From contig NZ_JBGCCH010000006.1 in NCBI RefSeq assembly GCF_041261205.1, positions 124,001-188,000 of the forward strand: a DNA stretch of 64,000 bases, written 5' to 3'. The notes beneath the pieces were generated by a model. It saw nothing but the letters and a program-made list of their open reading frames with translations. It did not search any database and had not been told where the DNA came from. Shown in pieces: positions 33,795-41,254 of this stretch (the first letter of the stretch is position 1; each line of letters begins with the position of its first letter). The DNA comes from Catenulispora sp. MAP5-51. Its GTDB lineage: Bacteria; Actinomycetota; Actinomycetes; Streptomycetales; Catenulisporaceae. The position numbers and the translations under genes were made by a program.

Positions 33795-35594
33795 GTGAGC
33801 ATCTCGGCGGCTTCCCACCTATCCCCGTCCTACCCCGACCGGGCCGCACGCGGCACCGCGGGGCGGCTGCGGGCCTGGCAGCAGGCGGCACTGGACGAGT
33901 ACATGGGGCGCGAGCCGCGGGACTTCCTGGCGGTCGCCACGCCCGGCGCCGGCAAGACCACCTTCGCGCTGCGGATCGCCACCGAGCTGCTGGACCGGCA
34001 TGTGGTGAACACCATCACGATCGTGGCGCCGACCGAGCACCTGAAGACGCAGTGGGCTGAGGCGGCGCACCGGGTCGGGATAAGGATCGACCCGAACTAC
34101 AGCGGTGTGACCGGCGGCACTTCGCGGGACTACCAGGGCATCGCGGTGACCTACGCCGGCGTGGCCGCGCACCCGATGCTGCACCGGAACCGCGTCGAGG
34201 GCCGCAGGACCCTGGTGATCCTGGACGAGATCCACCACGCCGGCGACTCCAAGTCCTGGGGCGAGGCGGCCTACGAGGCGTTCGAGCCGGCGACGCGGCG
34301 GCTGGCGCTGACCGGGACGCCGTTCCGGTCGGACACCAACCCGATCCCGTTCGTCACCTACGCGCCGGACAACGAGGGCGTCCGCCGCAGTATCGCGGAC
34401 TACTCGTACGGCTACGGCTCGGCGCTGGCCGACGGCGTCGTGCGCCCGGTGGTGTTCATGTCCTACGCCGGCCGGATGCGCTGGCGCACCAAGGCCGGCG
34501 ACGAGATCGCCATGCAGCTCAACGAGCCGATGACGAACGACGCGGTGAAGCAGGCCTGGCGCACCGCGCTGGACCCGGCCGGCGACTGGATGCCGCAGGT
34601 GCTGCGGGCCGCCGACCGGCGCCTGCGCGAGGTGCGGCGCGGGATCCCGGACGCCGGCGGTCTGGTGATCGCCACCGACCAGGGCGCGGCCCGGGCCTAC
34701 GCCGACATACTCAAGGACATCACCGGCAAGCGGCCGACGGTGGTGGTCTCGGACGACCCCTCGTCGTCGTCGAAGATCAGCGAGTTCACCGACAACGACG
34801 ACCGCTGGATGGTCGCGGTCCGCATGGTGTCCGAGGGCGTCGACGTCCCGCGCCTGGCGGTCGGCGTCTACGCCACCGGCATCTCCACACCGCTGTTCTT
34901 CGCCCAGGCCGTGGGCCGCTTCGTGCGCGCCCGCCGCCACGGCGAGACCGCGTCGGTCTTCGTCCCCTCGATCCCGATGCTCCTGGAGTTCGCGAACGAG
35001 ATGGAGCGCCAGCGCGACCACGCTCTGGACAAGCCGACCGGCGCCACCACCACCGAGGACGTCTGGGGCGAGGAGGAGGCGCTTCTCGCCGAGGCCAACC
35101 GCACCGAGAAGGAGCAGGGCTACGAGGAGGACCTGTTCACCTTCCAGGCGCTGAACTCGGAGGCCGAGTTCGACCGGGTTCTCTACGACGGCGCCGAATT
35201 CGGTCTGCCCGCGGACCCCGGATCGCGCGAGGAAGCGGAGTACCTGGGACTCCCGGGCCTGCTCGAGCCGGAGCACATCAAGGTCCTGTTGGCCAAGCGC
35301 CAGCAGATGCACCTGAGCAGCGCCCGCAAGAAGGCACTCCTGCGCTCGCAGGCCGAGGCCATCGTCGGTGCCGAGGAGCGCCCGGTGATGACCCGCAAGC
35401 AGTTGCTGGAGCTGCGCAAGGAGCTCCAGGGTCTGGTCGGCGCCTGGCACCACAAGACCGGCAAGCCGCACGGCACGATCCACGGCGAACTGCGGCGCAC
35501 ATGCGGCGGCCCGGCGGTGGCCCAGGCGACGGCGACGCAGTTGCAGAAGCGGATCGACATGGTGCGGCGGTGGGCTGCCGACGGCGGGAACTAG
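33795..35594 (+). CDS. SF2 DEAD/DEAH-type helicase
   Basis: A 599-residue helicase. Walker A is TPGAGKTT at 49-56, motif II is 'LVILDEIHHAG' (DEIH), motif III 'LTGTPFRSD', and motif VI 'QAVGRFVRARR' closes the second RecA domain at about 390. The ~190-residue C-terminal tail ('LLEPEHIKVLLAKRQQMHLSSARKKALLRSQAEAIVG') has no recognised domain and is typical of a conserved actinobacterial XPB/RadD-like group. It probably acts on DNA during repair, but this is inferred from the family. GTG at 33795 has AGAGGAG upstream. Its stop codon overlaps the convergent gene by four bases. Confidence 0.92.
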   Translation: MSISAASHLSPSYPDRAARGTAGRLRAWQQAALDEYMGREPRDFLAVATPGAGKTTFALRIATELLDRHVVNTITIVAPTEHLKTQWAEAAHRVGIRIDPNYSGVTGGTSRDYQGIAVTYAGVAAHPMLHRNRVEGRRTLVILDEIHHAGDSKSWGEAAYEAFEPATRRLALTGTPFRSDTNPIPFVTYAPDNEGVRRSIADYSYGYGSALADGVVRPVVFMSYAGRMRWRTKAGDEIAMQLNEPMTNDAVKQAWRTALDPAGDWMPQVLRAADRRLREVRRGIPDAGGLVIATDQGAARAYADILKDITGKRPTVVVSDDPSSSSKISEFTDNDDRWMVAVRMVSEGVDVPRLAVGVYATGISTPLFFAQAVGRFVRARRHGETASVFVPSIPMLLEFANEMERQRDHALDKPTGATTTEDVWGEEEALLAEANRTEKEQGYEEDLFTFQALNSEAEFDRVLYDGAEFGLPADPGSREEAEYLGLPGLLEPEHIKVLLAKRQQMHLSSARKKALLRSQAEAIVGAEERPVMTRKQLLELRKELQGLVGAWHHKTGKPHGTIHGELRRTCGGPAVAQATATQLQKRIDMVRRWAADGGN

Positions 35595-36301
35595 CCCGAC
35601 ACGGGATAGCCCGCCAGACTCGCGACCTTCGCCACCTTCGTGAAGTCGGCATCCGTGTTCAGCGCTCGAACCAGCTCGGCCGTCAGCGCCTCACCGGCCA
35701 GGATCGCCCGCACGGCGTCCCCGTCGATCTCCCGCTCGAAGTAGTACTCGGCGTGATCGAGGTAGGAGTGGACGCTGCCTTCGACGACGGCGTTGAACAA
35801 CCACCCCGAGCCGTCGTCGGACGAGGCGTCGCCATCGAACTCGACCGGTCCGCAGTGCCAGGCGGTGTCTCCGGTCTCGCGCCAGATGCACACGGTCGCG
35901 TCGAAGAAGCCGTTGAACAGGAACGCCTCTTCCTCCGCCCAGTGCGCCAGCGATGCCGGGAGGCCGTCGAGCAGGCCGGGCCAGTGCGCGCGGGGTTCGT
36001 CGCGCCAGGGGGTCGCTTCCGACTCGTGGTCGAAGCCATAGAGGAAGACGCCGGTGGGCTCGAAGACGATGTCCCAGTGGTCGCCGCCGCCGTTGTCCAT
36101 GTGGGCGAGGTCCGTTCCCTCGCGCCATCCGGCCGTGAAGTGGTGCTTCGCGTACTCGATGTCGAAGACGGCATCGAGCACGCCGAACGCGCGGCAGGCG
36201 GTTCGCAGCGCGGCGGGCTCGGGGAGTCGGGCTGTCAGGTCCTGGACGGTCACGTGCTCAGTGAACACCACGGACCCGACAGCCTCACCGCCCCACTTCA
36301 C
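35591..36301 (-). CDS. Hypothetical protein (236 aa), distal gene of MFS operon
   Basis: A soluble, acidic 236-residue protein without a recognised family. Notable segments are 'FDIEYAKHHFTAGWREGTDLAHMDNGGGDHWDIVFEP' and 'YGFDHES-ATPW', reminiscent of cytoplasmic hypothetical or immunity-type proteins of actinomycetes. The GTG start (36301) overlaps the stop codon of the MFS gene, so it is translated from the same message. Its own stop codon overlaps that of the convergent helicase. Function unknown. Confidence 0.75.
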   Translation of the reverse strand: MKWGGEAVGSVVFTEHVTVQDLTARLPEPAALRTACRAFGVLDAVFDIEYAKHHFTAGWREGTDLAHMDNGGGDHWDIVFEPTGVFLYGFDHESEATPWRDEPRAHWPGLLDGLPASLAHWAEEEAFLFNGFFDATVCIWRETGDTAWHCGPVEFDGDASSDDGSGWLFNAVVEGSVHSYLDHAEYYFEREIDGDAVRAILAGEALTAELVRALNTDADFTKVAKVASLAGYPVSG

Positions 36302-37521
36302 GGGCTCTCGGGCCCCCGCGGCTCGCGCAGCAGCAGCCCGAGTACGAGCCCTGCGATCGGCACCGCGCACAGTACCGTCAGCACGCCCTGCGGTCCGCGA
36401 TGCTCGGCGATCAACCCGAAGACCGGTGCCATCAGCCCGCCGGCGCTGACGCCCAGGCCGAGGGTCACGCCGGCGGCGGTGCCGGGGCGGCCCGGGAGGT
36501 AGTCCTGGCCGAGTTTCACCAGGACGGCGAACGGGATGTTGAGGGCCAGGCCGGTCAGGACCGCGAAGGCCAGCGGGGCGACGGCACCCGGGCAGAAGCG
36601 CAGTGCCAGCAGCATCGGGACGGTCAGGGCGCCGCCGAGCTGTACGGTGCGCACCATGCCGATGCGGTCGGCGATGCGGCCGCCGAGCAGCGTGCCGGCG
36701 ACGCCGCCGACGAGGAAGCAGGCCAGGGCCGCGCCGGCGAGGGTGCGTGAGGCGTGCAGGTGGTTGAGCCAGTAGAGCTCGATGAAGGTGTTGATGCCGA
36801 AGAACGCCGCCGAGCGGACCACCTCGATGCCGGTTAGTGCGGCGAAGGGGCCCCAGCGGTCTTGGCCGGTGGCGGCTCGCGCGTGGTGCGCCGTGCCCGC
36901 GGTGCGATTCCTGAGCAGGACCAGGGCGATCAGCCAGGCCGGCGGGATGAACAGGGCCGTCGCGCCCACGCCCCAGGCGTCCAGGGCCGGGGTCGCGAGC
37001 ACCGGCGCCAGGAAGAAGCCGACGCTGCCGCCGGCGGCGAAGACGCTCATCGCCGACGCGCTGTCCCCCGCGGCCTCGCGGGCCGAGCGGCCGGCGGCCG
37101 GGTGGAACATCGCGACGCCGAGCCCTGACACCAGGATGCAGAGCCAGACCAGCGCGTACGGACCGGCCAGGCCCGACAGGCCCAGTCCGGTGCCGGCCAC
37201 CGCCACGCCCACCGCCGCCATGCGCGGCAGCCGCCAGCGGTCCACCGCCAGGCCCACGGCCGGCTGGGGGAGGGCGCTGCCGAGGGTCGCGGCCAGCGTG
37301 AGGCCGGAGGCGGCCAGGTAGCTGTAGTGCCGCTCCAGCACGAAGTAGGGGACGCTGGCCGGGACGAGTCCCTGGTACATGTCGTCGACGGCGTGCGCCG
37401 CGCCCCAGAGGGCCATGCGGCTGCGGACGCTGCGCGGGTTCGGGGTGCTCGGCTGGGTGCTTGGCGGGCTCGGGGCGCTCGTCCGGCTCGGGCCACTGGT
37501 CAGGCTCATGGAGTCCACCAT
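36298..37521 (-). CDS. MFS transporter (fosmidomycin-resistance-like)
   Basis: A 407-residue, twelve-helix exporter. The first helix region 'MALWGAAHAVDDMYQGLVPASVPYFV' matches the Fsr branch, where 'GH-VND-YQG' is conserved; the loop 'LAVDRWRLPR' after helix two and 'GGRIADRIGMVR' between helices are standard MFS motifs. It likely exports a small drug or metabolite. ATG 37521 was chosen; 37509 is also possible. It diverges by 43 bases from an AraC-type regulator, the classical local regulator-transporter pair. Confidence 0.9.
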   Translation of the reverse strand: MVDSMSLTSGPSRTSAPSPPSTQPSTPNPRSVRSRMALWGAAHAVDDMYQGLVPASVPYFVLERHYSYLAASGLTLAATLGSALPQPAVGLAVDRWRLPRMAAVGVAVAGTGLGLSGLAGPYALVWLCILVSGLGVAMFHPAAGRSAREAAGDSASAMSVFAAGGSVGFFLAPVLATPALDAWGVGATALFIPPAWLIALVLLRNRTAGTAHHARAATGQDRWGPFAALTGIEVVRSAAFFGINTFIELYWLNHLHASRTLAGAALACFLVGGVAGTLLGGRIADRIGMVRTVQLGGALTVPMLLALRFCPGAVAPLAFAVLTGLALNIPFAVLVKLGQDYLPGRPGTAAGVTLGLGVSAGGLMAPVFGLIAEHRGPQGVLTVLCAVPIAGLVLGLLLREPRGPESP

Positions 37522-37564
37522 CGTGCCGCGCACCCCTGTCCGGCTTCCGATATCCTGCCGATTG

Positions 37565-38344
37565 ATGTCGGAAAACCGCCTGATCCTCACCGGCCCCACG
37601 CGGCACCCGCTGCTGCCCGGCGAGCAGGTGGAGCGGCACCACCACGACGTGAACCAGCTCGTCTACCCGTTGCGGGGGATGCTGGAGGTGGCGACGTCGG
37701 CCGGGGTGTGGATGGTGCCGCCGCACCGCGCCGCGTGGATCCCGGCCGCCGTCCCGCACGCGCACCGGGCCCACGGCCCCACCGAGATGCGGACCCTGAT
37801 ATTCCCGGCCGCGACCAACCCCCTGCATCTGGACCGCCCGACCGTCCTGGCCGTGGACCCGCTGCTGCGCGAGGTGATCGCCGCCCTCACCACCGAGGAG
37901 CCGGGGCCGCGGCAGCGCCGGAACCTGGAGCAGGTGGCGCTGGACCGGCTGCGCACCGTCGACGAACTGCCGCTGTGCCTGCCCTGGCCGCACGACGACC
38001 GCCTGGCCCGCATCGCCCGCACCCTGGCCGACGACCCGGCGGACGACCGCACCCTGGCGGCCCTGGGCCGCGAGGCCGGCGCCGCCGAACGCACCCTGAG
38101 CCGCCTGTTCCGCGCCGAGACCGGCATGACCTTCCCGCAGTGGCGCACGCAGCTGCGGCTCCAGCACGCGCTGGCACTGCTCGCGACCGGCGAGCCGGTC
38201 ACGACGGTGGCGGGCGCGTGCGGCTTCGCGACCCCGAGCGCGTTCATCGAGACCTTCCGCAAGGCCCTGGGAACGACGCCGGGCCGCTACCGCTCCGGCG
38301 CGGTTCCCCCGAACGGGCCGCATCTCCGGCCGGACCTTCTCTGA
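37565..38344 (+). CDS. AraC-family transcriptional regulator
   Basis: A 259-residue regulator. Residues about 1-110 form a cupin sensor ('HHHDVNQLVYPLRGMLEVAT', 'MVPPHRAAWIPAAVPH'), as in the YeaM/NimR-like group that controls divergent MFS pumps. Residues about 155-250 hold the two helix-turn-helix motifs of AraC ('TLAALGREAGAAERTLSRLFRAETG', 'VAGACGFATPSAFIETFRKALG'). It reads away from the MFS gene; the 43-base gap must contain both promoters and the operator. A TATCCT box lies at 37551-37556. Confidence 0.93.
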   Translation: MSENRLILTGPTRHPLLPGEQVERHHHDVNQLVYPLRGMLEVATSAGVWMVPPHRAAWIPAAVPHAHRAHGPTEMRTLIFPAATNPLHLDRPTVLAVDPLLREVIAALTTEEPGPRQRRNLEQVALDRLRTVDELPLCLPWPHDDRLARIARTLADDPADDRTLAALGREAGAAERTLSRLFRAETGMTFPQWRTQLRLQHALALLATGEPVTTVAGACGFATPSAFIETFRKALGTTPGRYRSGAVPPNGPHLRPDLL

Positions 38345-38365
38345 TGGCACGTCAGATGCCATACT
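38344..38365 (+). promoter_or_regulatory. ATGGCA/TGCCAT dyad and -10 box of the second F420-type gene
   Basis: ATGGCA (38344-38349) and TGCCAT (38357-38362) form a 6-bp dyad overlapping CATACT (38360-38365), which lies seven bases before the ATG at 38373. The arrangement suggests a leaderless promoter covered by a repressor site. It overlaps the last base of the AraC gene. Confidence 0.4.
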
Positions 38366-38372
38366 CCGCGCC

Positions 38373-38849
38373 ATGACGCCCAAGGTACTGAAGCGCACGG
38401 CCCAGACCCTCGCCCGCCAGCCCTGGTTCGTGGCGGTCGGGAAGCACACGATCCCGCGCGTGGACCGCGTCCTGTACAAAGTCAGCCGAGGCCGCGTCGG
38501 CGCCATGAGCCCCTCCGGCCTCACCGGCCTCCTGCTCACAACCGTCGGCCGCAAAACCGGCAAGGAACGCTCCGTGCCCCTGCTCTACGTCGGACACGAG
38601 GGCAAGTACTACCTCACCGGCTCGAACTGGGGCCAGGAACACCACCCGGTGTGGACCCTGAACCTGATGGCGAACCCGGAGGCGACACTGACGGTGAAGG
38701 GCAAGAAGATCCCGGTCACCGCGCGCCTGCTGGAAGGCGAGGAGCGCACGGCGATCTGGCCGGTCCTGACCACGACCTGGCCCAACTTCGACGTCTACAC
38801 CGAGCGCAGCGGCCGGGAACTGCGGGTCTTCGAGCTGACGCCGCGCTGA
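38373..38849 (+). CDS. Deazaflavin (F420)-dependent nitroreductase-family protein
   Basis: A 158-residue Ddn-type protein. It contains the split-barrel F420-binding pattern 'LLLTTVGRKTGKERSVPLLYVGHEGKYYLTGSNWGQEHHPVWTLNL' (quoted here in part: 'GRKTGKERSVPLLY', 'SNWGQEHHPVW') and 'NPEATLTVKGKKIPVTAR', all characteristic of the family. It should use F420H2 to reduce a quinone, nitro or enone group. It begins 28 bases after the AraC gene with its own leaderless-type promoter. The large palindromic region starts 46 bases after its end. Confidence 0.88.
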   Translation: MTPKVLKRTAQTLARQPWFVAVGKHTIPRVDRVLYKVSRGRVGAMSPSGLTGLLLTTVGRKTGKERSVPLLYVGHEGKYYLTGSNWGQEHHPVWTLNLMANPEATLTVKGKKIPVTARLLEGEERTAIWPVLTTTWPNFDVYTERSGRELRVFELTPR

Positions 38850-38895
38850 GCGGTGGCGCTGGTGGGGCGCTGCGGTTTGTTCGTGGGTGGATAGT

Positions 38896-39890
38896 CAAAG
38901 GCGTTTCTACGGCTTCGCGTATGGTTTGCGGGATCCGTGGGTGGCGCGGTTTGGTTGAGTGCCTCGTGTCGTGCTGGCGGCCGGCGGCCGGCGGTTGGCG
39001 TGGACACGGTCAAGGGCAGGGCCTCCGGCGGGCCTCTACAGCGGGGGTGGGGGTGCGGGCCTGCTGTTTGCTGCCGGTCCGGGAGTGGTCGCCTTGCTTT
39101 TCGTGCGTGGTGCGCGGCGTTGCCTGCTGGCGGAGTTGCTTGTGGTCGCCGTGTTCCGGGTCCCCCGCCGCGTCGTCGCCTGAAGGAAGCAGGCCGGTCC
39201 GGTGGTATCAAGTCGGATCACACGTTGCTGTGGTCCGTTTTCGTCCGACTTGACACCACCGGACCGGCCAGCTTGGCTGCGCCCGCCGACGCGGCGGGGG
39301 ACCCGGAACAAAGACCCCTCTATGGTGTGCGGGATCCACCTGTCACACGGTGGTCGGCCGCGACTGGCCTGCTTGCGTGAGCACGGTGTGACACGTGGAT
39401 CCTGTTTCCCATACAGGTGGGGTTGTCTCGGTTCCCTCGTCGCTGTCGGCGGGCTCTGCCAACCATTCCGGACTGACGGTGTCAAGTCGGGCGAAACTAG
39501 ACCACAGCAACGGCGATCCGACTTGATACCGCCAGGCCGGGATGGTTCCGTTTACGGCGACGACAGCGACGAGGGAACCGAGACAGTGGCGACCAACACT
39601 CGGACCGCCACCAGCGCGGGGTCTGGTGATCCCTCAGAGCCGAGGCCGCTCGCCGCGTAGGCGCTGCCGGAGGCGCCTTTCAGTTCTTGACCTTGCTCTT
39701 GACTGTGGCCTGTGGCCTGTGGCCTGTGGCCTGTGGCCTGTGGCCTGTGGCCTGTGGCCTGTGGCCTGTGGCAGTAAACCCGACCACCTGCCCACACCAC
39801 CCCCGCCTACACCCGACCCGACCCACCACCGAACCGCGCCACCAACGGATCCGTCTTCAAGCCGCGCGAAGCCGTAAGAAAACGCCTTTG
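38896..39890. repeat. Giant ~1-kb imperfect palindrome (inverted duplication), gene-free
   Basis: The left half reappears, reverse-complemented and in the same order, in the right half. Outermost: CAAAGGCGTTT-CT-ACGGCTTCGCG at 38896-38919 versus 39865-39890. Then GGATCCGTGGGTGGCGCGG (38931) versus 39828-39850; GGCCTCCGGC (39020) versus about 39668; GGTATCAAGTCGG (39204) versus 39517-39529; CCGACTTGACACC (39245) versus 39478-39490; and GGATCCACCTGTCACAC (39332) versus 39387-39402. The centre is near 39366. Each ~470-bp arm also contains its own inner palindrome around TCAAGTCGG/CCGACTTGA. No convincing coding frame is present. The right arm carries a CTGTGGC array. Origin and function unknown. 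Confidence 0.8.
39703..39772 (+). repeat. Ten exact copies of the 7-bp unit CTGTGGC
   Basis: Seventy bases consist of ten uninterrupted CTGTGGC units, a classic slippage-prone microsatellite. It sits in the right arm of the giant palindrome and has no counterpart in the left arm, so it arose after the inverted duplication. No promoter or gene can be tied to its length. Confidence 0.97.
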
Positions 39891-39899
39891 CCCGTCGCC

Positions 39900-40586
39900 C
39901 TACTTCAAAGCCGCCGAGATCTCCGCCGCAGCCTGAATCACCCGCGGCGCGACGGCCCCGGTGTCCAACGGCGCGAACGACACCACGCCGACGCTCGCCT
40001 CCAGGCCCGGCACCTCCCGGATCGGCGCCGCGATCCCGTGCGCGCCGGCCTGCAACTCGCCCTCGCTCGCCGTGTAGAGCATCGCAGGGTCCTTGGTCAT
40101 CGAGGGTGGACGCCCGGCCGTCGACCGGCCCAGCAGGATCGCCTTGCCCGCCGCGCCCTGTGCCAGCCGGTGGCGCGATCCGACGCGGTAGGCCATGTGA
40201 TAGTCGGTCCAGGTCGGTTCCACCACCGCGATCGCCAGGGCGTCCGGGCCCTCGGCGACCGTCAGGTGCGCGGTGGCGCCCACGGCCTCGGCCAGTCGGC
40301 GCAGTGGCGGGGTCGCGGCTTCGCGCAGCAGGGGGTGCACGCGTGCGGCCAGGCGCAGGACGCCCACGCCGAGGTGTACGCGGCCGTCGGGGTCGCGGCG
40401 GGCCAGGCCGTGCGCCTCCAGGGTGGCGACCAGCCGGTAGCCGGCGGTGCGGGGGGCGCCGACGCGTTCGGCCAGTTGGGCGACCGTCAGGCCGGCGGTG
40501 GCGTCGGCCAGGGCTGTGAGCACGCGGATCCCCCGGTCCAGAGTTTGGCTGGTCTCCGGTTCCGGGGCGGGATCGGTGCGGGTCAT
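39900..40586 (-). CDS. IclR-family transcriptional regulator
   Basis: A 228-residue regulator. Residues about 14-75 are the winged helix ('LDRGIRVLTALADATAGLTVAQLAERVGAPRTAGYRLVATLEAHGLA', cited by its parts 'GLTVAQLAERVGAPRT' and 'YRLVATLEAHG'). The rest is the IclR effector domain with 'RHRLAQGAAGKAILLG' and 'GIAAPIREVPG'. IclR proteins usually sense aromatic or small organic acids. It lies beside the nucleotidyltransferase-like gene in divergent orientation (38 bases between starts) and its 3' end borders the giant palindrome. The target is unknown. Confidence 0.92.
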   Translation of the reverse strand: MTRTDPAPEPETSQTLDRGIRVLTALADATAGLTVAQLAERVGAPRTAGYRLVATLEAHGLARRDPDGRVHLGVGVLRLAARVHPLLREAATPPLRRLAEAVGATAHLTVAEGPDALAIAVVEPTWTDYHMAYRVGSRHRLAQGAAGKAILLGRSTAGRPPSMTKDPAMLYTASEGELQAGAHGIAAPIREVPGLEASVGVVSFAPLDTGAVAPRVIQAAAEISAALK

Positions 40587-40624
40587 ACGCGCAGCTTAGA
40601 TCGTGGGTGGACCATACTCGAAGG

Positions 40625-41254
40625 ATGGGCATCGACGAGGAACTGTTCCGGCGGCAGCGGCTCCTGCAGGGTGAGGCGGAGGCGGTCCTCGATGACCTGG
40701 ATCTGGTGGCCGGGCTGGAGGCGGTCGGCGATCCGATCCGGACCGGCAGTTCCGCGCTCGGTGTGATGGTGAAGCCGGACATCGACGTGACCACCGCCTG
40801 TGCCCGCCTGGACCTGTCGGCCTTCGACGCCGTCGGGCAGCTGGCGACCAAGCTGGCGCGGCACGATCGGGTGCGGCAGGTGACCTTCCGCAACGACACC
40901 GGCGCCTGGAACACCGAGCCCGACAAGTACCCCGACGGCCTGTTCCTCCAGGTGAGCTATCGCTCGGTGCGGCCCCGGGACTGGAGTCTGGACCTGTGGT
41001 TCGTCGACCAGCCCGAGCGGCAGCCGGACCTGGCGCACCTGCGCACGCTGCTGCCGCGGCTGACCGACGAGACCCGCGAAGCCATCCTGCGCGTCAAGGA
41101 GGAGTGGACGCCGCGCCCCGAGTACGGCCGGACGGTCAATGGGACGCTGATTTATGAGGCTGTGCTTGATGGGGGAGTACGGACCCTTCCGGACTTCGCG
41201 GAGTGGCTGGAGCAGGACGCGCCCGCTTTGAAATCAGATACAGCCCGGGCCTAG
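40625..41254 (+). CDS. Nucleotidyltransferase-fold hypothetical protein
   Basis: A 209-residue protein. 'GSSALGVMVKPDIDVTTAC' near residue 38-56 follows the G-S-x(n)-D-x-D signature of the polymerase-beta nucleotidyltransferase fold, and 'DWSLDLWFVD' could give the third acidic residue. Proteins of this kind include GrpB-like and aminoglycoside-adenylyltransferase-like families, but the substrate cannot be assigned. CATACT (40613-40618) six bases before the ATG suggests a leaderless message. Its last 119 bases overlap the 3' end of the convergent HTTM gene. Confidence 0.75.
   Translation: MGIDEELFRRQRLLQGEAEAVLDDLDLVAGLEAVGDPIRTGSSALGVMVKPDIDVTTACARLDLSAFDAVGQLATKLARHDRVRQVTFRNDTGAWNTEPDKYPDGLFLQVSYRSVRPRDWSLDLWFVDQPERQPDLAHLRTLLPRLTDETREAILRVKEEWTPRPEYGRTVNGTLIYEAVLDGGVRTLPDFAEWLEQDAPALKSDTARA

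Noticed and set aside
38959-39183. A 74-residue Val/Leu/Arg-rich open frame in the palindrome
   Set aside because: Not matched by a collinear frame in the other arm and without a ribosome-binding site; the sequence is better explained by the palindrome.
39703-39772. CRISPR-like array
   Set aside because: The repeats are 7 bp, contiguous and without spacers, so this is a microsatellite.
38896-39890. Linear-chromosome telomere or replication origin
   Set aside because: The palindromic blocks and a GCGAAGC word recall streptomycete telomeres, but the region is flanked by ordinary genes on both sides within 50 bases, and no DnaA-box cluster or telomere-protein gene was seen.
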